Assembly (NCBI GenBank): GCA_018057825.1
Contig: JAGPCY010000028.1
Location: forward strand, 1 to 64,000
Length of the DNA: 64,000 bases
Reading direction: 5' to 3'
DNA from: Kofleriaceae bacterium
GTDB taxonomy: Bacteria; Myxococcota_A; Polyangia; Haliangiales; Haliangiaceae
The position numbers and the translations under genes are program-made. Numbering within the stretch: position 1 is the stretch's first letter; the number at the start of each line of letters is the position of its first letter. The notes beneath the pieces are model-generated. The model searched no databases, was not told where the DNA came from, and worked only from the letters and a program-made list of their open reading frames with translations. Below are positions 51,456 to 62,861 of the stretch, piece by piece.

Positions 51456-51998
51456 CTACCGAAACAGCGTCTGCTTGTAGAACGCCAGCTCGGCGATCGA
51501 CTCTCGGATGTCATCGAGGGCGCGGTGGCTCTCGCGCTTGGCCGGCTGGGTCGCCAGGGTCTCGGGCGGGTACCAGCGCCGGGCCAGCTCCTTGATCGTC
51601 GACACGTCGACCATCCGGTAGTGCAGGCGGGCGTCGAGCCGCGGCAGGTAGCGGCGGATGAAGCGCCGGTCCTGGTGGATCGAGTTGCCGCACAGGACCG
51701 GCCGATCCTTGGGGCCGAAGTGCTCGTCGACGAACCTCAGGGTCGCGGCGTCGGCCTCGGCCTCGGTGGTGGTCGCGGCCCGGACCCGGGCGGTCAACCC
51801 CGAGGCGCCGTGGTGGCGGGTGTTCCAGTCGTCCATCGCCGCCAGCACCTCGTCGGGCTGGTGGACCACCAGCTCGGGGCCGGCGGCGATCTCGCGCAGC
51901 TCGGCGTCGGTGACGATGGTGGCCAGCTCGAGGACGCGATCGCGATCCGGCTCGAGGCCGGTCATCTCCATGTCGAGCCACAGCAGCAACGTGGACAT
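51456..51998 (-). CDS. orn: Oligoribonuclease
   Basis: A 180-residue DEDDh 3'-5' exonuclease that degrades very short RNAs and pGpG from cyclic di-GMP turnover. Motifs: LLLWLDMEMTGLEPDRDRVLE (Asp-Glu), LCGNSIHQDRRFIRRYLP, HYRMVDVSTIKELARRWYP and SHRALDDIRESIAEL with the last His and Asp. Length is as expected for Orn. TAGGCT lies 7 nt before the ATG. Confidence 0.95.
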   Translation of the reverse strand: MSTLLLWLDMEMTGLEPDRDRVLELATIVTDAELREIAAGPELVVHQPDEVLAAMDDWNTRHHGASGLTARVRAATTTEAEADAATLRFVDEHFGPKDRPVLCGNSIHQDRRFIRRYLPRLDARLHYRMVDVSTIKELARRWYPPETLATQPAKRESHRALDDIRESIAELAFYKQTLFR

Positions 51999-52005
51999 CG
52001 CCCGC

Positions 52006-52011
52006 AGCCTA
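52006..52011 (-). promoter_or_regulatory. -10 hexamer TAGGCT, N7, ATG (orn)
   Basis: TAGGCT on the minus strand ends 7 nt before ATG 51998, in the 24-nt gap after the next gene. Confidence 0.45.
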
Positions 52012-52022
52012 GCGCACCGCGG

Positions 52023-53546
52023 TCAGCGTCGGGCGCTGGCGGCGGCCATGAGCGCCGCGATCGCCTCGCGATCGCGGGCCGGCGGCAGGCCCCAGGTCGG
52101 GGCGTAGCCGAAGGCGTCGGGGGCCGAGCGCCGGACCAGGCCGTCGAGCAGATCGAGGCGATCGAGGGGGACCAGGGCCGGGTGGACCTGGCCGCAGGCG
52201 TGGGCGAGCTGGAGCAGATCCTTGCGCAGGGCGAGCAGGTAGTTGGCCAAGCGCGCGCTCTTGAGGGTCGGGTCGAGGCCGCGCACCAGCCAGCGGTTCT
52301 GGGTCGCGATCCCGGTCGGGCAGTGGCCGGTGTGGCAGCGCTGGGCCTGGATGCAGCCGATCGCCAGGAGCGCCTCGCGCGCGACGTTCACCAGATCGCA
52401 GCCCATCGCCAGCGCCAGGAGCGCGGTCTCGGGGAAGCCCAGCTTGCCCGAGCCGATGAAGACCACGTCCTCGGCGACGCCGTCCTCGGCCAGGGCGCGG
52501 TAGACCTCGGCGAAGCCGAGCTTCCACGGCAGCGCGACGTGGTCGGTGAAGACCAGGGGCGCGGCCCCGGTGCCGCCCTCGCCGCCGTCGATCGTGATGA
52601 AGTCGGGGCCGCGCCGGGTCGTGCGCATCTGCCGCGCCAGCTCGCGCCAGAACGCGAGCTCGCCGACCGCGCTCTTGATCCCGACCGGCAGGCCGGTGGC
52701 GTCGGCCAGCCGCTCGATGAAGTCGAGCATCGATGACACGTCGGTGAACGCGGTGTGGCCGGCCGGGCTGTGGACGTCCTTGCCCAGCGGCACGCCGCGG
52801 ATCCGGGCGATCTCGGGCGTGACCTTGGCGGCCGGCAAGAGCCCGCCCATGCCGGGCTTGGCGCCCTGGCTGAGCTTGAGCTCGATCGCGCGCACCGGCG
52901 CCGAGGCGACGGTGGCGAGGAAGCGGTCCATGGCGAAGCGGCCGTCGGCGTCGCGGCAGCCGAAGTAGCCGGTGCCGATCTGCCAGATCAAGTCGCCGCC
53001 GGCGCGGTGGTGGTCGGAGATGCCGCCCTCGCCGGTGTTGTGCAGCGCGCCGGCGATCGCCACCCCCTGGTTCAAGGCCCGCACCGCGGCCGACGACAGC
53101 GAGCCGTAGCTCATCGCCGAGACGTTGACGATCGAGGTGGGGCGGAAGGCCTTGGCGCGGCCGCGCGCGGCGCCCAGGACCTTGGCGCACGGCACCGTGA
53201 CCTCGGGGTCGATCGTCGCCGCCAGGGGGAACGCGGCGTGGCGGATGATGATGTAGCCTTTGGCCTGCTCGAGATCGTTGTCGGTGCCGAAGCCGAAGTA
53301 CGGGTTCTCGCGCTTGCTCGAGGCGTAGACCCAGCGCCGCTGATCGCGCGAGAACGGCCGCTCCTCGTCGTTGCCCGTGACGATGTACTGGCGCAGCTCG
53401 GGGCCGACCAGCTCGAACAGGTAGCGGAAGTGGCCGACGATCGGGAAGTTGCGCAAGATGGCGTGGCGGCGCTGGGTGACGTCGTGGATCGCGACGATCA
53501 CCAGGAGGCCGAGCACGCCGAGGACGATCAGGGCCCAGGTCGGCAT
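52023..53546 (-). CDS. FMN-binding glutamate-synthase-like protein
   Basis: A 507-residue protein with one N-terminal membrane helix (ALIVLGVLGLLVIVAIH) and a GltB central-domain TIM barrel: NVSAMSYGSLSSAAVRALN, HNTGEGGISDHH, KPGMGGLLPAAKV, FITIDGGEGGTGAAPL (FMN phosphate) and the 3Fe-4S Cys set GCIQAQRCHTGHCPTG. The amidotransferase domain of GltB is absent, as in the stand-alone, membrane-tethered group often called GltB2 or FMN-binding glutamate synthase family. The physiological reaction of this group is not settled. TACCCT lies 7 nt before the ATG. Confidence 0.92.
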   Translation of the reverse strand: MPTWALIVLGVLGLLVIVAIHDVTQRRHAILRNFPIVGHFRYLFELVGPELRQYIVTGNDEERPFSRDQRRWVYASSKRENPYFGFGTDNDLEQAKGYIIIRHAAFPLAATIDPEVTVPCAKVLGAARGRAKAFRPTSIVNVSAMSYGSLSSAAVRALNQGVAIAGALHNTGEGGISDHHRAGGDLIWQIGTGYFGCRDADGRFAMDRFLATVASAPVRAIELKLSQGAKPGMGGLLPAAKVTPEIARIRGVPLGKDVHSPAGHTAFTDVSSMLDFIERLADATGLPVGIKSAVGELAFWRELARQMRTTRRGPDFITIDGGEGGTGAAPLVFTDHVALPWKLGFAEVYRALAEDGVAEDVVFIGSGKLGFPETALLALAMGCDLVNVAREALLAIGCIQAQRCHTGHCPTGIATQNRWLVRGLDPTLKSARLANYLLALRKDLLQLAHACGQVHPALVPLDRLDLLDGLVRRSAPDAFGYAPTWGLPPARDREAIAALMAAASARR

Positions 53547-53553
53547 CGCCGCC

Positions 53554-53559
53554 AGGGTA
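53554..53559 (-). promoter_or_regulatory. -10 hexamer TACCCT, N7, ATG
   Basis: TACCCT on the minus strand ends 7 nt before ATG 53546, within the 34-nt gap after the upstream regulator gene. Confidence 0.45.
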
Positions 53560-53580
53560 CCGCCTGGGACGGCGCCGCGG

Positions 53581-56500
53581 CTACCGCCGCGCGGTCAGGC
53601 CGAGGCGGGCCAGCTTCTTCTGCAGGCCGAACCGCGACAGCCCGAGCAAGCGGGCCGCCGCGCTCTGGTTGCCGCGGGCCCGGGTCAGCGCGGCCTCGAC
53701 GTAGGCCCGCTCGAGGGCGTCGACCGCCGGCCGCAGCGACAGGTCGCCGGCGGTGGTCGGGCGCGGCGCTGGTGCGCTCGGCGTGCGGATGGCCTCCGGC
53801 AGGTCGTCGACGGTGATCGGGTCGCTGCCCAGGGCGACCGCGCGGGCCAGCGCGTTCTCGAGCTCGCGGACGTTGCCCGGCCAGGGATAGCGCGCCAGGA
53901 CCCGGGCGGCGTCGCGCGACAGCCGGGGCGGGGGGCGATCGCCGGCGATCCGCGCCAGGAGGTGGGCGATCAGGGCCGGCAGATCGCCGGGGCGAGCGCG
54001 CAGCGGCGGCATGGTCACGGCGATCACGTCGAGGCGGTAGCGCAGGTCGTCGCGGAAGCGACCGGCGGCCACCAGCTCGGCCAGCGGGACCTGGCTGGCG
54101 CACACCAGCCGGACGTCGACCCGCCGGCTGCGATCGCCGCCGACCCGACGGACCTCGCCGTCTTGCACCACCCGCAAGAGCTTGGCCTGCATGGCCGGGC
54201 TGGTGTCGGCGATCTCGTCGAGGAACAGGGTGCCGCCGTCGGCGATCTCGAACAGCCCCTTGCGCTCGCGATCGGCGCCGGTGAAGGCGCCGCGCTCGTG
54301 CCCGAACAACTCGGTCTCGAGGAGCGGCTCGGGCAGGGCGCCGCAGTTGACCGCGACGAACGGGCGGTCGCGGCGCGGCCCGGCCTGGTGGACCGCGCGC
54401 GCGCACAGCTCCTTGCCGGTGCCGCTCTCGCCGACGATCGCCACCGGCAGCGCGACCAAGGCGGCGCGCTCGACGACCGCCAGGGCCGCCGCCAGCTCGG
54501 GCGAGTCGCCGACCAGGGCGTCGAAGCCGGCGCGGCGGGGCCGGCTCGGGGCGGCGGCGCGCACCACCGCCAGCTCGGCGTCGCGGTCGGCGATCTCGGC
54601 GGCCAGGCGGGCGTTCAAGGCGGCGATCGCGGCGGCGTCGTCGCGGGCCGCGCCGATCAAGCGGGCGGTGGCGATCGCGACCGCGGCGATCGCCGCCAGC
54701 TCGACCAGCCCATCGGCGGCGGCGTCGTCGAAGGCGCCGACCCGGACCCGATGATCGACGTACAAGCAGCCGAGGACCTGGCCGCGGGCGAACAGCGGCA
54801 CCGCGATCACCGAGCGCAGGCGCAGGGCCGCGACCGAGGCCGCGCCGTCGAAGCGCTGGTCGTGGCCGGCGTCGACCGTGATCACCGGCTCGCCGCTGGC
54901 GATCGCGCGGTGGGCCACCGACCGACTGATGGTTCCGGCTGAGAGGTGGTCCTGGGTGAAACCGCGTGAGGCGGCGATCTCGAGATGATCGGGTGCATCG
55001 TCGATTCCGCGCAGGACGATGAACCCGCGCTCGGCCTGGGTCAGCTCGAGGGCGGTGTCGAGGACCTCGTCGAGGAGGCGGGGCAGCTCGGTCTCGGCGG
55101 TGAGGCGGCGGGCCAGCCCGAGCAGGCGGCGCAGGCGGGCCAGCTCAGTGGCGGTGGCCGCCGTTGGGGCCGAGGACGCCGACGGCGGCGGCACGGCCGG
55201 CGGGGCGGCGGCGGTCAGGGCCCGAGCGTCGGGATCGAGCATGGCGGTGGCCCTCCAGGCCTCGGGGGTCAGGCGCATCACGGCCTCGAGCTCGGCGCGC
55301 GCCTGGCGCAGCTCGGCGGCCCCGCGGGTCGGGTCGCCGGCGCGAGCCCGGGCCAGCGCGGCCAGGTGGCGGGCCCGCCAGCGACGATCGAGGCGGCCGC
55401 CGCGCTCGGCGGCGTCGGCGAGCGCGGCCAGGGCGTCGGCCAGGGGCCCCGGCGGCTCGTCGCCCAGCCCTCGGGCCGCCAGACGGCCGCGCGCGAGGAG
55501 GGTATAGGCGCGATCGCCGTCGTCGCGATCGAGGGCGGCCGCGGTCGCCACCGCGGCCACCGCGGCGTCGCCGTCGACGACCTCGGCCAGGTTGCGCTGC
55601 GCGTGGCCCCGATCGGGCAGCTCGGCCGCGACCCCGAGGTCCCAGGCGGCGCGGTAGGCGCTGGCGGCGGCGGCGCGATCGCCGCGCCGGCGCGCGATGT
55701 CGCCGTCGACCAGGGCGGCGTAGAACCGGGCGACGGGCACCCCGGCCGCGTCGGCGTGGGCCCGGGCGGCGGCCGCGGCCTGGGTGGCCGAGGCGAGCTG
55801 GCCCAGCGCCAGGAGCGACACCGCGCGGTTGGCCTCGACCGCGCCGAGCTCGGCGACCCGCCCGAGCGCGGTCAGCTCGGCGGCCGCCGCTGACAGCGCC
55901 GGCAGCGCGGGGCCGTGAAGGCCTCGCTCGGCCAGGGCCGCGGCCTGGTTCTGCTCGGCGATCGCGGCGGTGTGACCGTCGCCGCCGGCCCGGGCGGCGG
56001 CGGCGGCGGCCCGGTAGTGCTCGGCGGCGGCCGCCAGATCGTCGTCGGCCTGGGCGGCCATGCCGTGGAGGATCAACGCGCGCCCACGCATCGCCGGGTC
56101 GCCGCGGCTGACCGCGATCGCCAGCGCCGTCGCGGCGTGCGCGGCGGCCGGCGCGCGCTCGCCCAGGTACAGGTGCGCGGTGGCGCGGACCTCGGCGCAC
56201 AGGCCGCCGGCGGCGTCGGCGGGCACCGGCCCGAGCGCCTCGAGGGCGGCGATCGCGTCCCGGTAGCGACCGCGGGCCACCGCCAGGCGCGCCCACGGTC
56301 CGAGCACCTCCGGATCGTCGGGCGCGGCGGCCCGCAGGGCGATGAGCGCCGCCTCGGCGCCGGCCAGGTCCCCGGCTCGCTGCCGGGCCCGCGCCGCCAG
56401 GAGCTGGGCCGAACGCGCGTCGCGCGGCTCGGCGAAGCCGCGGTCGAGGGCCCCGAGGGCGCGCCGGTAGTCGCCGCGCACCAGCGCCGCCCGCGCCGCC

Positions 56501-58437
56501 ACCAGCGCCGCGCCGTCGTCGTCGAGGTCGCCGCACAGCGCCAGGGCTAGGGCGGGGGCGCCGCGCTCGAGCGCCGCGGTCGCGGCCGCGACGCGCTCGG
56601 CCACCGCCGCGCCAGCGTCGACGAGGGCGTGGGCGTAGCGCGCCGCGGGTAGCCCGGCCGCGCGCGCCACCCGGACCACCGCGGCGGCGGCGGCCCGCCG
56701 GTCGGCCTCGGGGACCGCCGCCAGGAGCGCCGCGGCCACCGCCGGCGGGACCTCGTCGCCGGCGCTGGTCCGCCGGGTCAGGCCGCGATCGGCGAGCCAG
56801 CCGAGGGCCCCGGCGAGCGCGGCGGCGTCGACCGCGGCGGTCGCGGCCAGGCGCTCATCATCGACCGGCTCACGCCAGGTCGCCAGCGCCAGGGCGACCG
56901 CGGCGACCTCCGGCGGCGCGCCGACCAGGGACCGAGCGGTCAACGCGCCCGCCGCGGCCGCGGTCCCGGGGTCGCGGTCGCGCGGATCTCCGCCGTCGGC
57001 GGCCAGGGCGGCGACGATCGCGTGGGCCACCGGGGGCAGGCCCCGCGCCGCCTCGGCCAGCGCCGCCAGCCAGCTCGCCGAGGGCGGGCCGGGCAGGGCT
57101 CCGCCGATCAGGCCGCCGAGGACCGCCGGCGCGACCGGCGCCAGGTGCCACGCGTCGGTCGTCGCCGCCACCTCGGCCCCCTCGATCGCCACCGCGACCG
57201 CGCCCGGGCCGACCACCGCCGCCGCGGCGGCGACGATCGCGGCTGCCCGCTCGTCGTCGGTGGCGTCGATCACCGTGAAGGTGCCGGCGTCGGCGGCCGC
57301 CGCGGCGAGAACCGCGGTCGCCAGGGCGCGCCCGCGATGATCGTCGGCGCTGTCGGGCAGCGCGGCCGGCGCCAGGGCCTCGAGCCGACCGAGCCGGAGC
57401 GCCAGCCCGACCTCGCCGCGCGCCGCCGCGGCGAGCTGGTCGCGCAGCGCCGCGCGCTCGACCACCGCGCGGGCCCCGGACCCGGGGGGGCCGATCACGA
57501 TCGCCACCGGACCGACGCCGCCGGCGCGGGCCGCCGCCGCCCGGGCCGCCACCCCGTCGATCGCCGCCGCGGCGCTCGGCCAGTCCTCGAGGAGGCCGCG
57601 CCCGGGCTGCGCCGGCGGGGGTGGCCGCGCCGGCGGAGCCTGGTCCGGGGACAGCGCGGCCCGCGCGGCCGCGGCGAGCGCCCAGGCGGCGGCCGCGTCC
57701 CGTGGCCGGGCCTCGGGGGCGCGGTCGGTCAGACGAGCGACCAGCTCGGCCAGCCCCCCAGCCTCGCCGTCGGTCAGGCGCGGGCGCGGCGCGCGCAGCA
57801 CCGCCTCGAGGAGCGCCGGGCCCTCGCCGTCAACTGGCGGCCGACCGCGCAGCGCGAAGTACAGGCAGGCGCCGAGCCCGTAGAGATCGACCGCCGGCGT
57901 GGCGTGACCCGCCAAGGCCTCGGGGGCGAGGAACGCCGGCGTGCCGCGGGCCGCGCGGTCGGCCGCGACCGTCGACGCCAGGCCGAGGTCGATCAGGTGG
58001 GCCCGGATCGCCGGGCCGACGCCGGTGAGCAGCACGTTGGCCGGGGCGACGTCGCAGTGGACGAGGCCGGCGGCGTGGATCGCGGCCAGCGCGCCGGCGA
58101 TGTCGACGGCGATCGCCCACGCGGTGGCGGCGTCGACCGGGGCGGCGGCGGCCAGCGCGCGCCCGCGGATCACCTCGGTCGTAAAGTACGGCGTGCCCGC
58201 GGCGACCGGGCCGACGGCCTCGTCGAGGACGCCGATGTCGAAGACCCGCGGCAGGGCGGGGTGGGCGAGGGCGGCCAGCCGCGCGCACTCGCGCACCATC
58301 GTCGCGCGCGCCGTCGCCGGCACGGCCTTCAGCGCCACCTCGAGGCCGCGCTCGTGATCCTCGACCAGCAGCACGCGGCCCTGGGCGCCACCGCCGAGCT
58401 CGCCGCGGTACTCGAAGCGGCGCGCGGAGCTCGCCAT
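53581..58437 (-). CDS. Kinase-TPR-GAF-sigma54 activator fusion regulator
   Basis: A 1618-residue protein. Residues about 8-275: Ser/Thr kinase (ALKAV Lys, VHCDVAPANVLL with HCD for HRD, LIDLGLAS with DLG for DFG). About 310: a P-loop-like GPPGSGAR whose Lys is replaced, resembling the NTPase domain of PknK or MalT-type regulators. About 600-1080: TPR-like helices. About 1110-1250: GAF domain. About 1300-1550: sigma54-interacting AAA+ with GESGTGKE, ERGAFTGA (sigma54 contact), GGTLFLDEI and an R-finger region. C-terminus: Fis-type helix-turn-helix (NQSAAARLLGLSRFGLQKKL). It should activate sigma54 promoters in response to ligand or phosphorylation. The start is ATG 58437; ATGs at 58470, 58479 and 58506 would lengthen it. 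Confidence 0.9.
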   Translation of the reverse strand: MASSARRFEYRGELGGGAQGRVLLVEDHERGLEVALKAVPATARATMVRECARLAALAHPALPRVFDIGVLDEAVGPVAAGTPYFTTEVIRGRALAAAAPVDAATAWAIAVDIAGALAAIHAAGLVHCDVAPANVLLTGVGPAIRAHLIDLGLASTVAADRAARGTPAFLAPEALAGHATPAVDLYGLGACLYFALRGRPPVDGEGPALLEAVLRAPRPRLTDGEAGGLAELVARLTDRAPEARPRDAAAAWALAAAARAALSPDQAPPARPPPPAQPGRGLLEDWPSAAAAIDGVAARAAAARAGGVGPVAIVIGPPGSGARAVVERAALRDQLAAAARGEVGLALRLGRLEALAPAALPDSADDHRGRALATAVLAAAAADAGTFTVIDATDDERAAAIVAAAAAVVGPGAVAVAIEGAEVAATTDAWHLAPVAPAVLGGLIGGALPGPPSASWLAALAEAARGLPPVAHAIVAALAADGGDPRDRDPGTAAAAGALTARSLVGAPPEVAAVALALATWREPVDDERLAATAAVDAAALAGALGWLADRGLTRRTSAGDEVPPAVAAALLAAVPEADRRAAAAAVVRVARAAGLPAARYAHALVDAGAAVAERVAAATAALERGAPALALALCGDLDDDGAALVAARAALVRGDYRRALGALDRGFAEPRDARSAQLLAARARQRAGDLAGAEAALIALRAAAPDDPEVLGPWARLAVARGRYRDAIAALEALGPVPADAAGGLCAEVRATAHLYLGERAPAAAHAATALAIAVSRGDPAMRGRALILHGMAAQADDDLAAAAEHYRAAAAAARAGGDGHTAAIAEQNQAAALAERGLHGPALPALSAAAAELTALGRVAELGAVEANRAVSLLALGQLASATQAAAAARAHADAAGVPVARFYAALVDGDIARRRGDRAAAASAYRAAWDLGVAAELPDRGHAQRNLAEVVDGDAAVAAVATAAALDRDDGDRAYTLLARGRLAARGLGDEPPGPLADALAALADAAERGGRLDRRWRARHLAALARARAGDPTRGAAELRQARAELEAVMRLTPEAWRATAMLDPDARALTAAAPPAVPPPSASSAPTAATATELARLRRLLGLARRLTAETELPRLLDEVLDTALELTQAERGFIVLRGIDDAPDHLEIAASRGFTQDHLSAGTISRSVAHRAIASGEPVITVDAGHDQRFDGAASVAALRLRSVIAVPLFARGQVLGCLYVDHRVRVGAFDDAAADGLVELAAIAAVAIATARLIGAARDDAAAIAALNARLAAEIADRDAELAVVRAAAPSRPRRAGFDALVGDSPELAAALAVVERAALVALPVAIVGESGTGKELCARAVHQAGPRRDRPFVAVNCGALPEPLLETELFGHERGAFTGADRERKGLFEIADGGTLFLDEIADTSPAMQAKLLRVVQDGEVRRVGGDRSRRVDVRLVCASQVPLAELVAAGRFRDDLRYRLDVIAVTMPPLRARPGDLPALIAHLLARIAGDRPPPRLSRDAARVLARYPWPGNVRELENALARAVALGSDPITVDDLPEAIRTPSAPAPRPTTAGDLSLRPAVDALERAYVEAALTRARGNQSAAARLLGLSRFGLQKKLARLGLTARR

Positions 58438-58538
58438 GCCACCGCGGTAGGCGGAGTCCTCCGCGACCATGTCAACCATGTTTGCATGGCTCAACTCGCT
58501 TGTCATCGGCGCCGGCGTGTCGATGGCGACGGTCGGCG

Positions 58539-58547
58539 TGGTATCCT
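58539..58547 (+). promoter_or_regulatory. Extended -10 of coiled-coil gene
   Basis: TGGTATCCT ends 6 nt before GTG 58554, supporting that start and a leaderless message. It lies in the divergent gap beside the large regulator gene. Confidence 0.5.
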
Positions 58548-58553
58548 CGCCAG

Positions 58554-59996
58554 GTGGGAGAGAAGGACACCCGCCGCGCCGGCGACGACACGCGTCAGCG
58601 CATCGACCGGCTCGCCGGCGGCTGGGAGGTCCCCGAGGGGATGTCGACCGGCGCGGCGGCCGACGAGCCGCCGCCGCCGCCCCCGCCCGAGCGCGCCAAG
58701 GTGACCAGCCGGCCGCCGCCGCCGCCGCCGCCGCGCCCGCCGCGGCCCACCGCGCCGCCCACACCGCCAGCGCCTCCGGCGGTCGCCGCGCCGAGCCCTC
58801 CGCCCGCGATCGCGGTGGCGGCGGCGCCGCCCGCGCCGGCCCCCGAACCGCTCACCATCGCGAGTGAGCGCACCGATCCGACCGAGCGCGACGACGCGAC
58901 GCGGGTCGATCCCCGCGGCGACGCGACGGTCCTCGCGGCCGCCGAGCGCGCCGCTGCCACCGCCGGTGGCTCGCTGCCGCCGCGGGCCGCGTTCCGCCGG
59001 CAGCGCGGCTGGACCGGCGACGTCGCCTACGTCGCCACCGTCGCCTTCCGCAGCGCCGCGGCGCGCCGCGAGCTGGCGCGCCTCGAGGCCAGCGTCGAGA
59101 CCACCCGCAAGGCGCGGACCCAGCTCTTGATCGCCCTGGGCGCCGAGGCGGTGGGTCAGCCCGACCTGGCGGGCGCCGCCGTCGCTGCCGCCCGCACCGC
59201 GCTGGCGGCGATCGAGGACGAGCGGGCGGCCCGGGCTGGCGCGGCCGCCGCAGCCGACGCCGAGGCCGACGCGATCTCCCGCACCCTGCGCGCCGAGCTC
59301 GACCATCACCGGACCCGGACCGCCGAGCTCGAGGCCGAGCTCACCGCCCTCGCCGGACGCCTCGCGCCCCTCGACAAGGAGGTCGCGGCGGTCCGCAAGC
59401 GCGGCGACGCGCTGCGCGCCACCCTGGCCAAGCAGGACGACGCCCTGCGCGCCCTCGAGGCCCGGTGCGCGGCCATGCGCGGCAAGTCCGAGCGCGCCGC
59501 GGTCGAGGCCGAGCTCGCCACCGTGCGCGCCGACCGCGTCGCGATCGCGCGCGACGAGCCGGCCCTGGCCGCGCAGCTCGACGAGCTCACGCCGCGGGTC
59601 GCCGCGCTCGAGGCCGAGCGGGCCGCGGTCCGCGAGCGCCTCGCCGAGACCGCCGCCGCCGCCCGCCGGGCCCAGGCCCGCGCCGACGACGAACTGGCCG
59701 CGGTCGCGGCCCAGCAGAAGGTGGTGGCGCGCGACGTCGAGGATCTCGGGCGCCGCCGCGATCGCGCGCTGTCCGAGCTGGGCGCCGAGCTGGCGCTGTC
59801 GCGACCGCCCAGCCTGGCCGCGGCCCAGGCCCGCCTCGACGACGCCGACGCCGCGGCCGCCGAGGAGCAGCGGCGCGCGATCGAGCTGCGCGAGATGCTC
59901 GACACGATCGATCGCGGCGCGGTGGCGCGCGGCGTGGCGATCCTGGCGCTGGTCGCGTTCGCGCTGTGCGCCGTGGTCGTCTTCTTGGTCCGCTGA
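58554..59996 (+). CDS. Coiled-coil tail-anchored membrane protein
   Basis: A 480-residue protein. Residues 1-125 are polar and Pro-rich (long PPPPPP runs), 140-455 are a long Ala/Glu/Arg/Leu heptad region (LARLEASVETTRKARTQLL, AELEAELTALAGRLAPLDKE), and the C-terminus is a single helix (ILALVAFALCAVVVFLV) followed by Arg, a tail anchor. No family recognised; a structural or tethering role is inferred. It is divergent from the kinase-sigma54 regulator, with which it may be co-regulated. Confidence 0.8.
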   Translation: MGEKDTRRAGDDTRQRIDRLAGGWEVPEGMSTGAAADEPPPPPPPERAKVTSRPPPPPPPRPPRPTAPPTPPAPPAVAAPSPPPAIAVAAAPPAPAPEPLTIASERTDPTERDDATRVDPRGDATVLAAAERAAATAGGSLPPRAAFRRQRGWTGDVAYVATVAFRSAAARRELARLEASVETTRKARTQLLIALGAEAVGQPDLAGAAVAAARTALAAIEDERAARAGAAAAADAEADAISRTLRAELDHHRTRTAELEAELTALAGRLAPLDKEVAAVRKRGDALRATLAKQDDALRALEARCAAMRGKSERAAVEAELATVRADRVAIARDEPALAAQLDELTPRVAALEAERAAVRERLAETAAAARRAQARADDELAAVAAQQKVVARDVEDLGRRRDRALSELGAELALSRPPSLAAAQARLDDADAAAAEEQRRAIELREMLDTIDRGAVARGVAILALVAFALCAVVVFLVR

Positions 59997-60017
59997 GGCC
60001 GCGCGGCCCGGCGCGGG

Positions 60018-60299
60018 CTAGCGCTCGGACAGCGCGATCAGGTGATCGAGTGCGACCAGGGTCACCGCGTAGCGGGCGGCGGCCAGCGCGACCGCGATCA
60101 TCGCCAGGGTCGCCGCGGCGGCGCAGGCCAGCCGAGCCCAGCCGGTGCCGCGCCCGAGGCCGCGGAGCCCCAGCCCGACGCCGGCGATCCCGAGGCCGAG
60201 GCCGAGGTACAGGCCGACGCCGGGCAGGGCGACGGCGACCAGCGCGGCCAGCGCGAGGACCAGGGGCAACACGGGACGAGCCTCGATCACGCGCGGCAC
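60018..60299 (-). CDS. Small multispanning membrane protein
   Basis: A 93-residue protein with three hydrophobic segments ([52 protein letters not shown]). It resembles small DUF4190-like membrane proteins but lacks a clear signature. It starts with GTG, diverges from era, and converges with the coiled-coil gene 21 nt away. Confidence 0.6.
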   Translation of the reverse strand: MPRVIEARPVLPLVLALAALVAVALPGVGLYLGLGLGIAGVGLGLRGLGRGTGWARLACAAAATLAMIAVALAAARYAVTLVALDHLIALSER

Positions 60300-60319
60300 G
60301 CGGGCCAGTTTTCGGCGAC

Positions 60320-60348
60320 TTGTGCCGGCTGCGCGCCCGCGCTATACG
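60320..60348 (+). promoter_or_regulatory. era promoter, TTGTGC-17-TATACG
   Basis: A -35-like TTGTGC (60320-60325) is separated by 17 nt from TATACG (60343-60348). The era ATG is only 9 nt further on, so the transcript would have almost no leader. Confidence 0.5.
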
Positions 60349-60357
60349 CGGGGCCCC

Positions 60358-62840
<2,483 letters not shown>

Positions 62841-62861
62841 GCCGGCCGTCCAGCTTCCCGG

